Below, piece after piece: positions 8,846-17,109 of a stretch of 64,000 nt of DNA. The notes under the pieces were generated by a model. The model saw only the letters and a list, made by a program, of their open reading frames with translations. It was not told the DNA's origin and ran no database searches. Position 1 is the first letter of the stretch. Each line of letters starts with the position of its first letter. Origin of the DNA: CALODP01 sp942492055 (GTDB taxonomy: Bacteria > Bacteroidota > Ignavibacteria > Ignavibacteriales > Melioribacteraceae); contig CALODP010000001.1 of assembly GCA_942492055.1 (NCBI GenBank), positions 207,882-271,881 on the forward strand. The letters are read 5' to 3'. Position numbers and translations under genes: made by a program.

Positions 8846-9047
8846 TTCCATATTTTATGGTGGTATATCTGATTCAGCTTAAGACTAAGAGCCGGTCATT
8901 AAAGAGTTTTGTTTACGAAAGGGTAAATACTAGATTCTTTCTTGTCTATCAAGCACTTTTGTTCCAAAGCGCACTATCACTTATATCTATTACTAAGATC
9001 TCATAAAAATTATATTATAAATCTAAACAAAATTCATTGGAGTTAAT

Positions 9048-11594
9048 ATGAAGAGAGTATACTATACTATTCTCTGCTCTTTCTTATTATGCTCTTTTGC
9101 CTCCGCGCAACTAAAAATCAACAAGGTTTCTACCGAAATGATTGCCCCTGGCATTAAGTATATGAGATATGAAGCACCGTCAAGACCCGCTGTTCTTTAC
9201 GTAATTGAAGCGGATGTTACAAATGAGTATTTTTCATTCGAAACATGGACCTCGAATGACAAAGTACCAAACCCTCCTCGCGAAATTCTCTCAAGCTTTT
9301 CCAACAGAAAAACATATGAGGGACATCGTGTGGCCGCAGCAGCTAATGCGGATTTCTTTAGCTATGAATATGGCGTCCCTTGCGGATTACAAGCTATTCA
9401 GGGTGAAGTTATAAAATCAGTCGGAGCTTTATATGGAATAGGAATGACAGAAGAGAAAAAACCATTCCTAGAAGCTACTCAATTTGCTTCCTCTGTAACA
9501 AGCAATAATGTTTCTTATAAGATCGACGCTGTGAACGTTGTTAATTTCAGATATTACACATGGTACCAGATGCTTGGAGCTGATCGACTTATTATGTACA
9601 ATCATTATATGGATTTCTCCAGACAAAACGAAACCCCTGAAGTTGAAGTATTATTACAACCTATTATGGAATGGAATATCGGCGGAGATTCCGTGAAATG
9701 TGTAGTTGTTGAAAAAGGAGCATTTGTTAGCAAAGACCTTAGTGGCAAAAAGGTTGTATTGGGTGGCTTTGGCAAGGGTGCTACTTACATAATCAATAAT
9801 ATTTCTATAAACGATACCGTTAAAATTGACGTAAATATTCTACAGAACCCTAAAAAGATAAAAGAGCTAATCGGCGTATATCCTCGTATAGTTGTTGATG
9901 GAAAGAACCATGCTTATGAAGGTTATGTAGAGTATGGAAAAGATGACGCCATAAACCCGTCTAATAAGAATCCACTTACTAATCTTGGATTCAACAAAGA
10001 AGGTACTAAAATGTATTTGGTTGTCTGCGACGGTCGCCAGGAAGCTAGTCAAGGACTTAATCTATACGAAATGGCAGATTTCATGATAAGTCTCGGAGTT
10101 GATATGGCAACCCACTTTGATAGTGGTGGCTCTACAATGCTTTGTGTTAATAATAAATTAGAAAACAGCCCTTCCGGTGGATCTGAAAGAGCAATAGTTA
10201 ATGCCGTTGGTTTTGTAACCTCTGCTCCATCAAAATTAGGAGAGTTGGCTCATATTCAGGTTACTCCTGACTCTCCATATCTCTATCGTGGAAATAGTGT
10301 ACAACTTCAAGTAAAAGGATATGATAAGTATTATAATCAGATTAATATAAACCAAACCCTAGTAAAGTTTACCAATAAATCGGATTTGGGTTCTATATCA
10401 GTAGACGGACTATTCACTGCAGGAATGGAATCGGATACCGCTTTAATCGAATGTGAGTATAATGGAATAAAAGATAGTGCTAGCATAATTACAAAATGGG
10501 TTAGTGGTATTCGTATCACCCCTGAAGAAATTACTACCGATAACGTTACAACAGCATTTTTTCATGGTAAATCTTTTGATATTGATAATGCCAGTATTTC
10601 ATTGCCAGATACCTGTTATAAATGGTCTGTAGCAGATACTACCATTGGGTTAATTACAGAGAATGGTGTTTTTCTAGGTAAGAAGAATGGTGCTACAACA
10701 GTATACGCTACTCTATATGGTAGATTTGTTGATTCGGCAAAAGCAAACGTTATTATTGTTGAGGGAAGCAAATTATTAGATTCGTTCGAAGATGAGGGTA
10801 AATGGAATGTATCTTCGGAATATATGGATGTTGAAAACACAAAGATTTCATTTATAACAGACAAGGCTACCGAAGGGACAAAAGCAATTAAACTAGACTA
10901 TCAATACCAATTGGTAACGGGACAAAATAACATTGTGTATCTTAACACTGATATCCCTGTCGAAGGAATACCCGATTCCATATATTTGGATTGCTTAAGT
11001 GGAACAAATGAAAAAACAAAGGCTACTATTATAGTAGAAGATGCCGCCCAGAAAGAATATAAAATTATATTCAGAGCTTATCTTAATAATACAGATAAAT
11101 TCAATAGAATACCGGCTCCTTATGATAAAAAAGTAGCAATATCTGGTAGTTCCTCTCCGGTAGTTTATCCTATTAGTATTAAGCAAATAATGATTGCCCC
11201 TCCAAGAACAGGAAAAAATGACAGTACAACCTATTCTGGAAGTGTAATATTCGACAGATTATTCATTACCTATCCTAATAAAATAACCGATGTTAAGGAG
11301 ATATCTTTAGTCCCATCCGAATTTAATTTGTCTCAGAATTACCCTAATCCGTTTAATCCTACTACAACTATAAACTACAATGTAGCCAAAGCAGGATTTA
11401 TTAACATAGCAGTTTACAACATGCTGGGTCAGAGGGTGAAAACATTGATTAATTCCGAAGTTAACGCAGGTTATCATTCGGTAATATGGAATGGGACAAA
11501 TGAGTGTGGAAAAAAAGTAGCCTCTGGTACTTATCTATATAGAGCTATAATCGGTAATCAGGTCATCTCCAAGAAGATGTTGCTACTCAAATAA
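9048..11594 (+). CDS. Secreted phosphodiester glycosidase-like (NAGPA domain) protein with T9SS sorting domain
   Basis: 848 residues. A signal peptide (1-20, ending ASAQ) is followed by a NAGPA/DUF2233 phosphodiester glycosidase domain. Its hallmarks are the NADFFSYEYGVP segment near 103-114 and the C-terminal ADFMISLGVDMATHF / DSGGSTML block near 344-363, just after VVCDGRQEASQG. Ig-like repeats follow (two ITPEEIT/VTPDSPY starts typical of BIG2-type domains), then a beta-rich region. Residues ~757-848 are a T9SS type A sorting domain (SQNYPNPFNPTTTINY). The family removes GlcNAc from phosphodiesters or hydrolyses related glycosides; the substrate here is unknown. GGAG lies 8 nt before the ATG. 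The gene stands alone. Confidence 0.83.
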   Translation: MKRVYYTILCSFLLCSFASAQLKINKVSTEMIAPGIKYMRYEAPSRPAVLYVIEADVTNEYFSFETWTSNDKVPNPPREILSSFSNRKTYEGHRVAAAANADFFSYEYGVPCGLQAIQGEVIKSVGALYGIGMTEEKKPFLEATQFASSVTSNNVSYKIDAVNVVNFRYYTWYQMLGADRLIMYNHYMDFSRQNETPEVEVLLQPIMEWNIGGDSVKCVVVEKGAFVSKDLSGKKVVLGGFGKGATYIINNISINDTVKIDVNILQNPKKIKELIGVYPRIVVDGKNHAYEGYVEYGKDDAINPSNKNPLTNLGFNKEGTKMYLVVCDGRQEASQGLNLYEMADFMISLGVDMATHFDSGGSTMLCVNNKLENSPSGGSERAIVNAVGFVTSAPSKLGELAHIQVTPDSPYLYRGNSVQLQVKGYDKYYNQININQTLVKFTNKSDLGSISVDGLFTAGMESDTALIECEYNGIKDSASIITKWVSGIRITPEEITTDNVTTAFFHGKSFDIDNASISLPDTCYKWSVADTTIGLITENGVFLGKKNGATTVYATLYGRFVDSAKANVIIVEGSKLLDSFEDEGKWNVSSEYMDVENTKISFITDKATEGTKAIKLDYQYQLVTGQNNIVYLNTDIPVEGIPDSIYLDCLSGTNEKTKATIIVEDAAQKEYKIIFRAYLNNTDKFNRIPAPYDKKVAISGSSSPVVYPISIKQIMIAPPRTGKNDSTTYSGSVIFDRLFITYPNKITDVKEISLVPSEFNLSQNYPNPFNPTTTINYNVAKAGFINIAVYNMLGQRVKTLINSEVNAGYHSVIWNGTNECGKKVASGTYLYRAIIGNQVISKKMLLLK

Positions 11595-11605
11595 ACTTAT
11601 TATGA

Positions 11606-11640
11606 CCAAGAGAGAAAGTTGTACTTCTCTCTTGGTTTAC
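11606..11640 (+). terminator. Terminator hairpin after the NAGPA gene
   Basis: CCAAGAGAGAA (11606-11616) pairs perfectly with TTCTCTCTTGG (11625-11635) around an 8-nt loop, 12 nt after the stop codon. The following T tract is short, so it may be only partly efficient. Confidence 0.75.
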
Positions 11641-11958
11641 TATTCAATAAAATATATCATAATACCTCAAAGCTATCTTATAACCGGAAATGAAATTATT
11701 CGGAACAACAAAATATATCACATCAAAACAGTACCGTTAATTGCAATAGACTACCTAGGTGATCGATGACAAACTACCTAGGTGATCGGTGACAGACTAA
11801 GATAGTGAAATATTATAGATTACCCTATATAAGCTCTACAGATTAATAATGCAGAACTTTTCGGTATATACCTATGTAATAACTCTATTCGGAAACTATT
11901 CAATAAAATAGCACAGTAGTAATATTATTTATCTTCCGAACCCAATAGATAAGAAGAA
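11639..11958. repeat. Gene-free region with a 16-bp direct repeat and a tandem 23-bp repeat
   Basis: ACTATTCAATAAAATA occurs at 11639-11654 and again, identical, at 11895-11910. Between them a 23-bp unit beginning CTACCTAGGTGATCG is repeated in tandem (11751-11773 and 11774-11796) with one internal difference (GATCGATGACA against GATCGGTGACA). On the minus strand the unit reads TGTCA-Y-CGATCACCTAGGTAG. That looks like the repeated ends of IS21-type elements, but no transposase is present. No convincing ORF is seen. Confidence 0.6.
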
Positions 11959-12651
11959 TTAGGTAACTGTTAGGAAAATCGGTAACTTTCCTCTTCTTAT
12001 TTTCTCACCAACTACTATTCTAACTTCAATATTATATATCCCGGAAGGAATATTAGGAATATGAAAAAGAAGAGTAGATGGACTGTTATTACCTAAAACC
12101 TCTATTTTCATCTCTTCGTTTGTTTCGTTTATCAAAAAGATACCCGAATTCTCATTTTCTTCATCAACTTTGAGCTTATACCCACAAATCTTACCCATAT
12201 TATTCGGTGTCATTATGGAGTTAACTTCTTTGCTAGCCAAATCGGTAAATTCAATAGGCTGAGGCAAGTTACTTGAAGCCGGTACTTTCTTGACATTAAC
12301 GTCGGACAAAAAGCTTTTCTTTAAATCATTTCCGGCTTGTAATCTGGGAGCTAATTGATGCCTGTTTTTGTCGTAGGTGTCGTCCAGGCCATTATATACT
12401 CCACGTATTGTAACCATATAATGTACAGTACCAAGATTAATATTATATCCCTCTTTCAATAGCTTGATTATTACATGATCATTTAACTCAAAAACCGCGC
12501 TAATATCGGGCTTAGTTAATGTAGAACCGGAAGCAGCAATTTCATCGATTATATCCTCTCTATATAACGTTCCTTTAGACTGAACGATAGCGGTATAATC
12601 ATCTTGGCTTTCCGAAAAGGAGTTTATCCTTAAGGAATATTCAATTGCCAT
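11959..12651 (-). CDS. HU-like DNA-binding protein with C-terminal Ig-like domain (DUF4469 type)
   Basis: 230 residues, no signal peptide. Residues 1-125 match the Bacteroidota-type HU-related domain: MAIEYSLR start, DDYTAIVQSKGTLYREDIID, then LLKEGYNINLG and the GVYNGLDDTYDKNRH segment. Residues ~130-230 match the DUF4469-type Ig-like fold (GKICGYKLKVDEEN, FHIPNIPSGIYNIEVR). Such proteins are thought to bind DNA or act in nucleoid organisation; direct function is poorly known. It is a single gene whose promoter faces the DnaA-box-like cluster at 12.92-13.23 kb. It could in principle be autoregulated or linked to that cluster, but this is inference. Confidence 0.82.
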   Translation of the reverse strand: MAIEYSLRINSFSESQDDYTAIVQSKGTLYREDIIDEIAASGSTLTKPDISAVFELNDHVIIKLLKEGYNINLGTVHYMVTIRGVYNGLDDTYDKNRHQLAPRLQAGNDLKKSFLSDVNVKKVPASSNLPQPIEFTDLASKEVNSIMTPNNMGKICGYKLKVDEENENSGIFLINETNEEMKIEVLGNNSPSTLLFHIPNIPSGIYNIEVRIVVGEKIRRGKLPIFLTVT

Positions 12652-12920
12652 AACCTATTCCCCTATATTGTTATACATATTTTAATTAAGAGAATAATGG
12701 TAAGGAATATTGGTAATAATCCATTATTACGATTTATTTAAAGAGTATTTGCAATCCCTCAATCTCACAAATTATTGTAATACCATAACTATGTTTATAA
12801 CTTCCGTTTCATAAAATTGAATAACAAACCGATCTTCCATTAAGTTCACTTTGTCGTTAAATAAAAAACAATTCCTAAATGACTAAGAGTTCCCTAAATC
12901 TTATATCATATTGCAAGTGT

Positions 12921-13230
12921 TAATAACTTGTTGATAACTACCATATTTATCCCCAGTGAGGTTCATAGTTATCAACATGTTGTTCACATAATTAGTTCAA
13001 TATTATTTCGCTAACGAAATTTATTTTCTACAACAATGTTTCCGGCGGTAAGGTTCACTAATGTTATAAAAAAAGAAAGTTGGGTTTATTGATCGAAATG
13101 AGTGTTTTTCTTCGATATATGAAAAGAATTCGGGAAGGAAAAGGAACCATAAGTTATCCACATGTTTTCCACATTCCATAATTCAAATAATATGTCCTCC
13201 CGAAAAAATCGGGAGGCTTATGTGGATAAC
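12921..13230. other. Cluster of DnaA-box-like sites in the 593-bp gap 12652-13244
   Basis: Sites close to TTATCCACA are crowded here: TGTTGATAA (12929), TTATCCCCA (12947), TTATCAACA (12969), TTGTTCACA (12980), exact TTATCCACA (13154), TTTTCCACA (13165) and exact TGTGGATAA (13221). A hairpin of CCTCCCGA with TCGGGAGG sits at 13196-13216. The surrounding DNA is AT-rich, with no ORF. It may be a DnaA-binding regulatory or titration site, or a secondary or ancestral origin. The rest of the gap (12652-12920) shows nothing recognisable. Confidence 0.6.
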
Positions 13231-13244
13231 TTTATGGCAATAGA

Positions 13245-14984
13245 TTAATAAACTTTATTACATTCTGTTTCTCTATTATTCTGCAATAGAGTACAACTGA
13301 TTATTTCTCCGGTTTTATTCCTATTAAATTGTAGTTGAGCATTAACCTCTTTGTAGTAAAACTTATCTTTCTCCTTACAAAATATTTCAAGCTCACGTTG
13401 CCCTGTTAGCTGAGCAAACAGGTGACTTTCCTTTTCGGAAATTGTAAAGATCACTCCGGCCGCCAGTTGGTATTTCCCGATATATTCTTTCAATTCATCC
13501 GATTTTAGCTTTATATCTTCGGATAATTCAATACCATTTTCTTTTAGGAAATCGGCAGCGTTTTTGTTGGCAGGATTAAGCTCATATGCTTTCTTATAGT
13601 TTTTTATTGCTTCTGCTTTATTTCCGTTGTTCAATAATGCTTCGGCCATACTATCATATACATTACCACTCTTAGGATACTCTTTTACATTAAGCTTGAA
13701 AATTTCCAAAGACTCGTCAAGCTTATTATTATTCATCAGGTAATAACCCAAAGCGTTCAAAGCCGCTTCGGAGAATATATATTTCCCGGTATCTTCTTTT
13801 TTTAACTCATAATATTTCTCAATTGCAGTTCCTATTCCGTCACGATCAATAATATCATTTAACTCATACGAAATCTCTTTGGCTACCATATCAGCTTCCG
13901 AGCCATTTAAGATCTTCATTATATTATTAGTTATCTCAGTACGTGGAAACCCCATAAAATTATTTAATAAAGCAATAAATTGATCGTTCTCTCTTGTCCA
14001 ATAGATAAGGCTACTGAATCCGAAAATATCTCCTCCATGCTGTATAACCGAGAGGGTATCTTCCATCCCTTCAGTGTGAAAACTTCTCAAAGAGAACCCG
14101 TAACCATAATGCCAAGCACCATCTTTTATATTCGGTGTAAACATCTTCTCTGTTGTTTCTTTACTTAATACTTTATAAGCAGTAAGCCCTTTATACCACT
14201 TATAAAAATCATCAACCGTAGAATACATATTACCAGCCGAGAAGGTTACAGAAGGCTGTGTATAAAGAGAATTATCGTAACGCTTAAATGCTCTGGCATA
14301 TCCGGCAGTTCTTTTCTTAAGTAACATGTAGTTACATCCCGCGCCACTGTTATTCATTTCCAAAGGCTTAAGTATTATTTCACAAAGATTATCACTATAA
14401 CTTTTCTCGGTAATTCTCTCTATTATTACACCAAGAATATAGTAGGCGGAGTTATTATATCTGAATTGAGTTCCCGGTTCAAATTCGAGATCACCACTAC
14501 AATAGTTCTTTACGAATTCTTCCGCCTCGTGCGGATACATTCCTGTTTTGGTAAACATTCCCGGTAAAGCCGTATAGTTGGGAATGCCGGAAGAATGGTT
14601 TAGCAGATGATGAATTGTAATCTTATCACCATTGTCTTTACGGTAGTAAGGCAAGTAATCGGATAATTTACCGGTTAGTTTAATCTTCCCCTCTTCAACG
14701 AGCTTAAGAATAATAGCAGCTGTAAATTGTTTGGTTACAGAACCAATACGAAACTTAGCGTCGGTGGTTAGAGATACATCCCACTCCATATTAGCCATAC
14801 CATAGGCTTTCTTAAGAACCACCTCTCCTTTCTCCATAACCAAAACTACTCCGTTAAATCTATTATTCTCATGGTAGGTGGTTATCAATCGATCTATTAT
14901 ATCTTGCTTTGTTTGTGCTACTAAGGAAGATGAAATTATAAAGCAAAGGATTGTAGCTACAAAGTATGAGTAAAACTTTTTCAT
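13245..14984 (-). CDS. Secreted serine hydrolase, beta-lactamase/PBP4* family, with TPR
   Basis: 579 residues from the ATG at 14984. GAGGGG lies about 10 nt upstream of it, whereas a TTG six codons further up would place this ribosome site inside the gene. Residues 1-24 are a signal peptide ending LVAQ. The class C beta-lactamase/DD-peptidase fold shows S82-V-T-K85, Y176-N-N178 (RYNNSAY) and a QHGGDIFG block as the third motif. After residue ~430 a TPR-like stretch is visible (YDSMAEALLNNGNKAEAIKN), then a small beta-rich C-terminal domain. Likely periplasmic; the substrate could be a peptide or ester. Resistance function should not be assumed. Monocistronic. Confidence 0.86.
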   Translation of the reverse strand: MKKFYSYFVATILCFIISSSLVAQTKQDIIDRLITTYHENNRFNGVVLVMEKGEVVLKKAYGMANMEWDVSLTTDAKFRIGSVTKQFTAAIILKLVEEGKIKLTGKLSDYLPYYRKDNGDKITIHHLLNHSSGIPNYTALPGMFTKTGMYPHEAEEFVKNYCSGDLEFEPGTQFRYNNSAYYILGVIIERITEKSYSDNLCEIILKPLEMNNSGAGCNYMLLKKRTAGYARAFKRYDNSLYTQPSVTFSAGNMYSTVDDFYKWYKGLTAYKVLSKETTEKMFTPNIKDGAWHYGYGFSLRSFHTEGMEDTLSVIQHGGDIFGFSSLIYWTRENDQFIALLNNFMGFPRTEITNNIMKILNGSEADMVAKEISYELNDIIDRDGIGTAIEKYYELKKEDTGKYIFSEAALNALGYYLMNNNKLDESLEIFKLNVKEYPKSGNVYDSMAEALLNNGNKAEAIKNYKKAYELNPANKNAADFLKENGIELSEDIKLKSDELKEYIGKYQLAAGVIFTISEKESHLFAQLTGQRELEIFCKEKDKFYYKEVNAQLQFNRNKTGEIISCTLLQNNRETECNKVY

Positions 14985-15175
14985 ATACTTAGGTCCCCTC
15001 AAAATAATAATGTGTTAATTATGTATTTACACTCAGTTCGACGTATAAAACATCAGAATGTTTTAAAGAAACTAATTTGGGGCGACTTTAGTTGTTTACT
15101 AATAAAGATGATTGCTTCAGTAATTATCATTTATTAACTTCATAATCATCATCGCACATAAACAAAGAGGGTATC

Positions 15176-15439
15176 ATGCAAAAAGACATATTGTTAATAA
15201 TGATTGGCAAAAGAAAGGAAGAGGCTGTAAAAGTGCAGCAAATTCTAACCGCATGGGGCTGTATAATTAAAACAAGATTAGGGATTCATGACGGAGTTAT
15301 GGAGAATTGTACCGATGAAGGATTACTAATATTGGAGCTTTACGGAACAGAAGAACAAAAGGAAGAATTAACACGCAAAGTGGGTGTATTACCAGGTGTA
15401 GCCTCGAAAAGAATAGAACTGAAATTGGAAGATGAATAA
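15176..15439 (+). CDS. TM1266-like ACT/NikR-C-fold small protein
   Basis: 87 residues. The pattern (ILLIMIGKRKEEAVKVQQIL, then TRLGIHDG, then a long strand and VGVLPGVASKRIEL at the end) resembles the small ferredoxin-like proteins of the TM1266 family. That family is annotated as a putative regulator of iron-only hydrogenase systems. It has no DNA-binding domain and no membrane segment. No hydrogenase gene is near it; it stands alone between two minus-strand genes, with GAGGG before the ATG and a terminator after it. A ligand-sensing role is possible, but the function is not known. Confidence 0.55.
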   Translation: MQKDILLIMIGKRKEEAVKVQQILTAWGCIIKTRLGIHDGVMENCTDEGLLILELYGTEEQKEELTRKVGVLPGVASKRIELKLEDE

Positions 15440-15455
15440 CCTATAAGATTTATCC

Positions 15456-15500
15456 GAAGCTCCGGTTTCGCGTAAGCACTACTTCCGGAGCTTCTATTTT
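15456..15500. terminator. Shared terminator between convergent genes
   Basis: GAAGCTCCGG (15456-15465) pairs perfectly with CCGGAGCTTC (15485-15494). It lies between the stop codons of the TM1266-like gene (15439) and the minus-strand hydrolase gene (15516), with T-rich sequence on the plus side, so it could serve both. Confidence 0.75.
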
Positions 15501-15515
15501 ATCCCCCACGGATAA

Positions 15516-16898
15516 CTATTTGTCAATCTTATCCTTGACCCATTTCGAAGTAATCTCTATAATCTCCTTATTAAAGCTAGTAGCATATTTTTCTCTTATC
15601 TTTCCGGATTGATATAGTTTAGCGTCATCTTTCATCGACCCTACCTTAAGAAACGCATGATCGGTATCCTGCATCTGATAGTATTCCCCCTTACCGGGAT
15701 GATAATGATTAACTATATCAACGATAGTCATATGAGAAGTGGGATAGAGAGATTGAAGATCTGCTTCTCCCCAAATTGAGTAGACATAGGACTTTGTATT
15801 AGCCCATGCTTCGGTAATGTTCAAATCGCAAACCGATTGCCAATATGAATAATGCCTTGAGTAAATTGATTCGTTGCCATCATATTCGAAATCCCGCTCT
15901 AGTAATCTTTTATACTCAGCATTTTGGGCCAACTCCTTAGGGCTCTTCTTTTCAACAAGATATTTGTATATCAATTCATGATATATTCTCATTTCTTTTT
16001 CATGAGTAATGTAATCAGGATTAAACATAGGGTTTTGAATTCGAAGCATATCAAGAAAATATTCGTACCATGCTTTATGGATTGTTCCATACACCATTAC
16101 CCCTTTTATTCTTCCGTCGTTGGCTATAAATGGAGCCGTTACTCCACCCATTGAATGCCCGAAAACAAATATATTATGAGAATCAACAAAGTCGTATGTT
16201 AACAACTTATCAACACCTCGGCGAAAAGCTTTGTTCTCCTCGAGAATATCCAAACCATAGCAATCGGGAGTATTAAAGCAATCCCCCATTCCGGGCTTTT
16301 CCACCCTCATAACTACAAATCCCTCATTAACCCATCCGTCTATAAGTTTCTTGTAAGGGTGATGTTCCCACATATCATCTTGTGATACACATGTATATCC
16401 GGGAATAAAAAGAATTGCGGGTAATTTTCCCTCCTTAGCAGGCCGATTTGTAATTACTCTTAAATACCCATTTTGAAATTTAGTAGTGTCGTATATCACT
16501 TCCCCATAGACGGGTGTTTCCAAAGGTTTTTGCTTAGCCTTTCCTTTTAGTGTAATATCTTCGCCATCTCTGATAATATTAAAAGTTACTTCATCTTTGC
16601 CCCATATTTTACCGGCCTCTTCTCTGAGATGAGCTCCCGACTTAATTGATATATCGTTGAACTTTACGATTATATCTTCCTTACGAAGACCAATCTCTTC
16701 GGCAGTACCATTGGGTACAATAACCGTTACAATAGCTCCAGATTTGATCTCTAGATTCTTACTCGCTATAATTGAATCATTAAGCGCAATAGACCCAACG
16801 CCAAGTTGCCCTTTCCTTTTGATTATATTGTTTTGCGAATAGTGGGTAGATGAGACAATTAGAATAATTGAGAGAACAAGAAGTAATCGATTCCGCAT
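15516..16898 (-). CDS. Secreted PDZ-alpha/beta hydrolase fusion
   Basis: 460 residues. Residues 1-21 are a signal peptide. A PDZ-like domain covers about 30-120 (GAIVTVIVPNGTAEEIGLRKEDIIVKF, here split, and the DEVTFNIIRDG strand). An alpha/beta hydrolase follows: LPAILFIPGYTC near 160, nucleophile elbow GHSMGG near 247 and probable catalytic His in DTDHAF near 412. The intervening GEADLQSLYP region could supply the acidic residue. The substrate is unknown; an ester or amide in the periplasm is expected. PDZ joined to this fold suggests binding of exposed peptide C-termini or scaffolding. The gene is monocistronic. Confidence 0.8.
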   Translation of the reverse strand: MRNRLLLVLSIILIVSSTHYSQNNIIKRKGQLGVGSIALNDSIIASKNLEIKSGAIVTVIVPNGTAEEIGLRKEDIIVKFNDISIKSGAHLREEAGKIWGKDEVTFNIIRDGEDITLKGKAKQKPLETPVYGEVIYDTTKFQNGYLRVITNRPAKEGKLPAILFIPGYTCVSQDDMWEHHPYKKLIDGWVNEGFVVMRVEKPGMGDCFNTPDCYGLDILEENKAFRRGVDKLLTYDFVDSHNIFVFGHSMGGVTAPFIANDGRIKGVMVYGTIHKAWYEYFLDMLRIQNPMFNPDYITHEKEMRIYHELIYKYLVEKKSPKELAQNAEYKRLLERDFEYDGNESIYSRHYSYWQSVCDLNITEAWANTKSYVYSIWGEADLQSLYPTSHMTIVDIVNHYHPGKGEYYQMQDTDHAFLKVGSMKDDAKLYQSGKIREKYATSFNKEIIEITSKWVKDKIDK

Positions 16899-17048
16899 TT
16901 TTTCTCCGTAAGGTTATCAACTTGTTCATAAGACGTATATATGGGGGGAATGTTTCGTTATTAGAACTTCTTAAATAATTTTCTCTTATGTGAGTCAGCA
17001 AGAAACCTGTAGCAAAATTAATACAGATGTGTAGTTTATTATATACAG

Positions 17049-17085
17049 AAAAGGGCTTATTCCACGTTGGGAATAAAGCCCTTTA
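17049..17085 (-). terminator. Terminator after the AGE-type epimerase gene
   Basis: A 14-15 bp stem with one bulge pairs AAGGGCTTTATTCC and GGAATAAGCCCTT on the minus strand. A TTTTCTGTATAT tail follows. It begins about 25 nt after the stop at 17110. Confidence 0.75.
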
Positions 17086-17109
17086 GTAATAAAATATCGC
17101 TTCTATTTT

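Noticed and set aside
8824..9006. Small open frame of 60 codons on the plus strand
   Set aside because: It overlaps the inverted repeat and terminator region after tenA, has no ribosome site, and its sequence looks like translated AT-rich DNA.
13245..14984. Antibiotic-resistance beta-lactamase
   Set aside because: The motifs are shared with many DD-peptidases and esterases. Length, TPR-like region and C-terminal domain do not fit a dedicated beta-lactamase.
14985..15002. TTG start six codons upstream in the serine hydrolase gene
   Set aside because: The ribosome site GAGGGG lies inside this extension and at the proper distance from the ATG at 14984, which also gives a normal MKK signal peptide.
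16905..16935. Possible extra DnaA boxes (TTATCAAC, TTGTTCATA) before the PDZ-hydrolase gene
   Set aside because: Only two weak, isolated matches in AT-rich DNA, with no exact box. Not comparable with the clusters at 13.0 and 55.9 kb.
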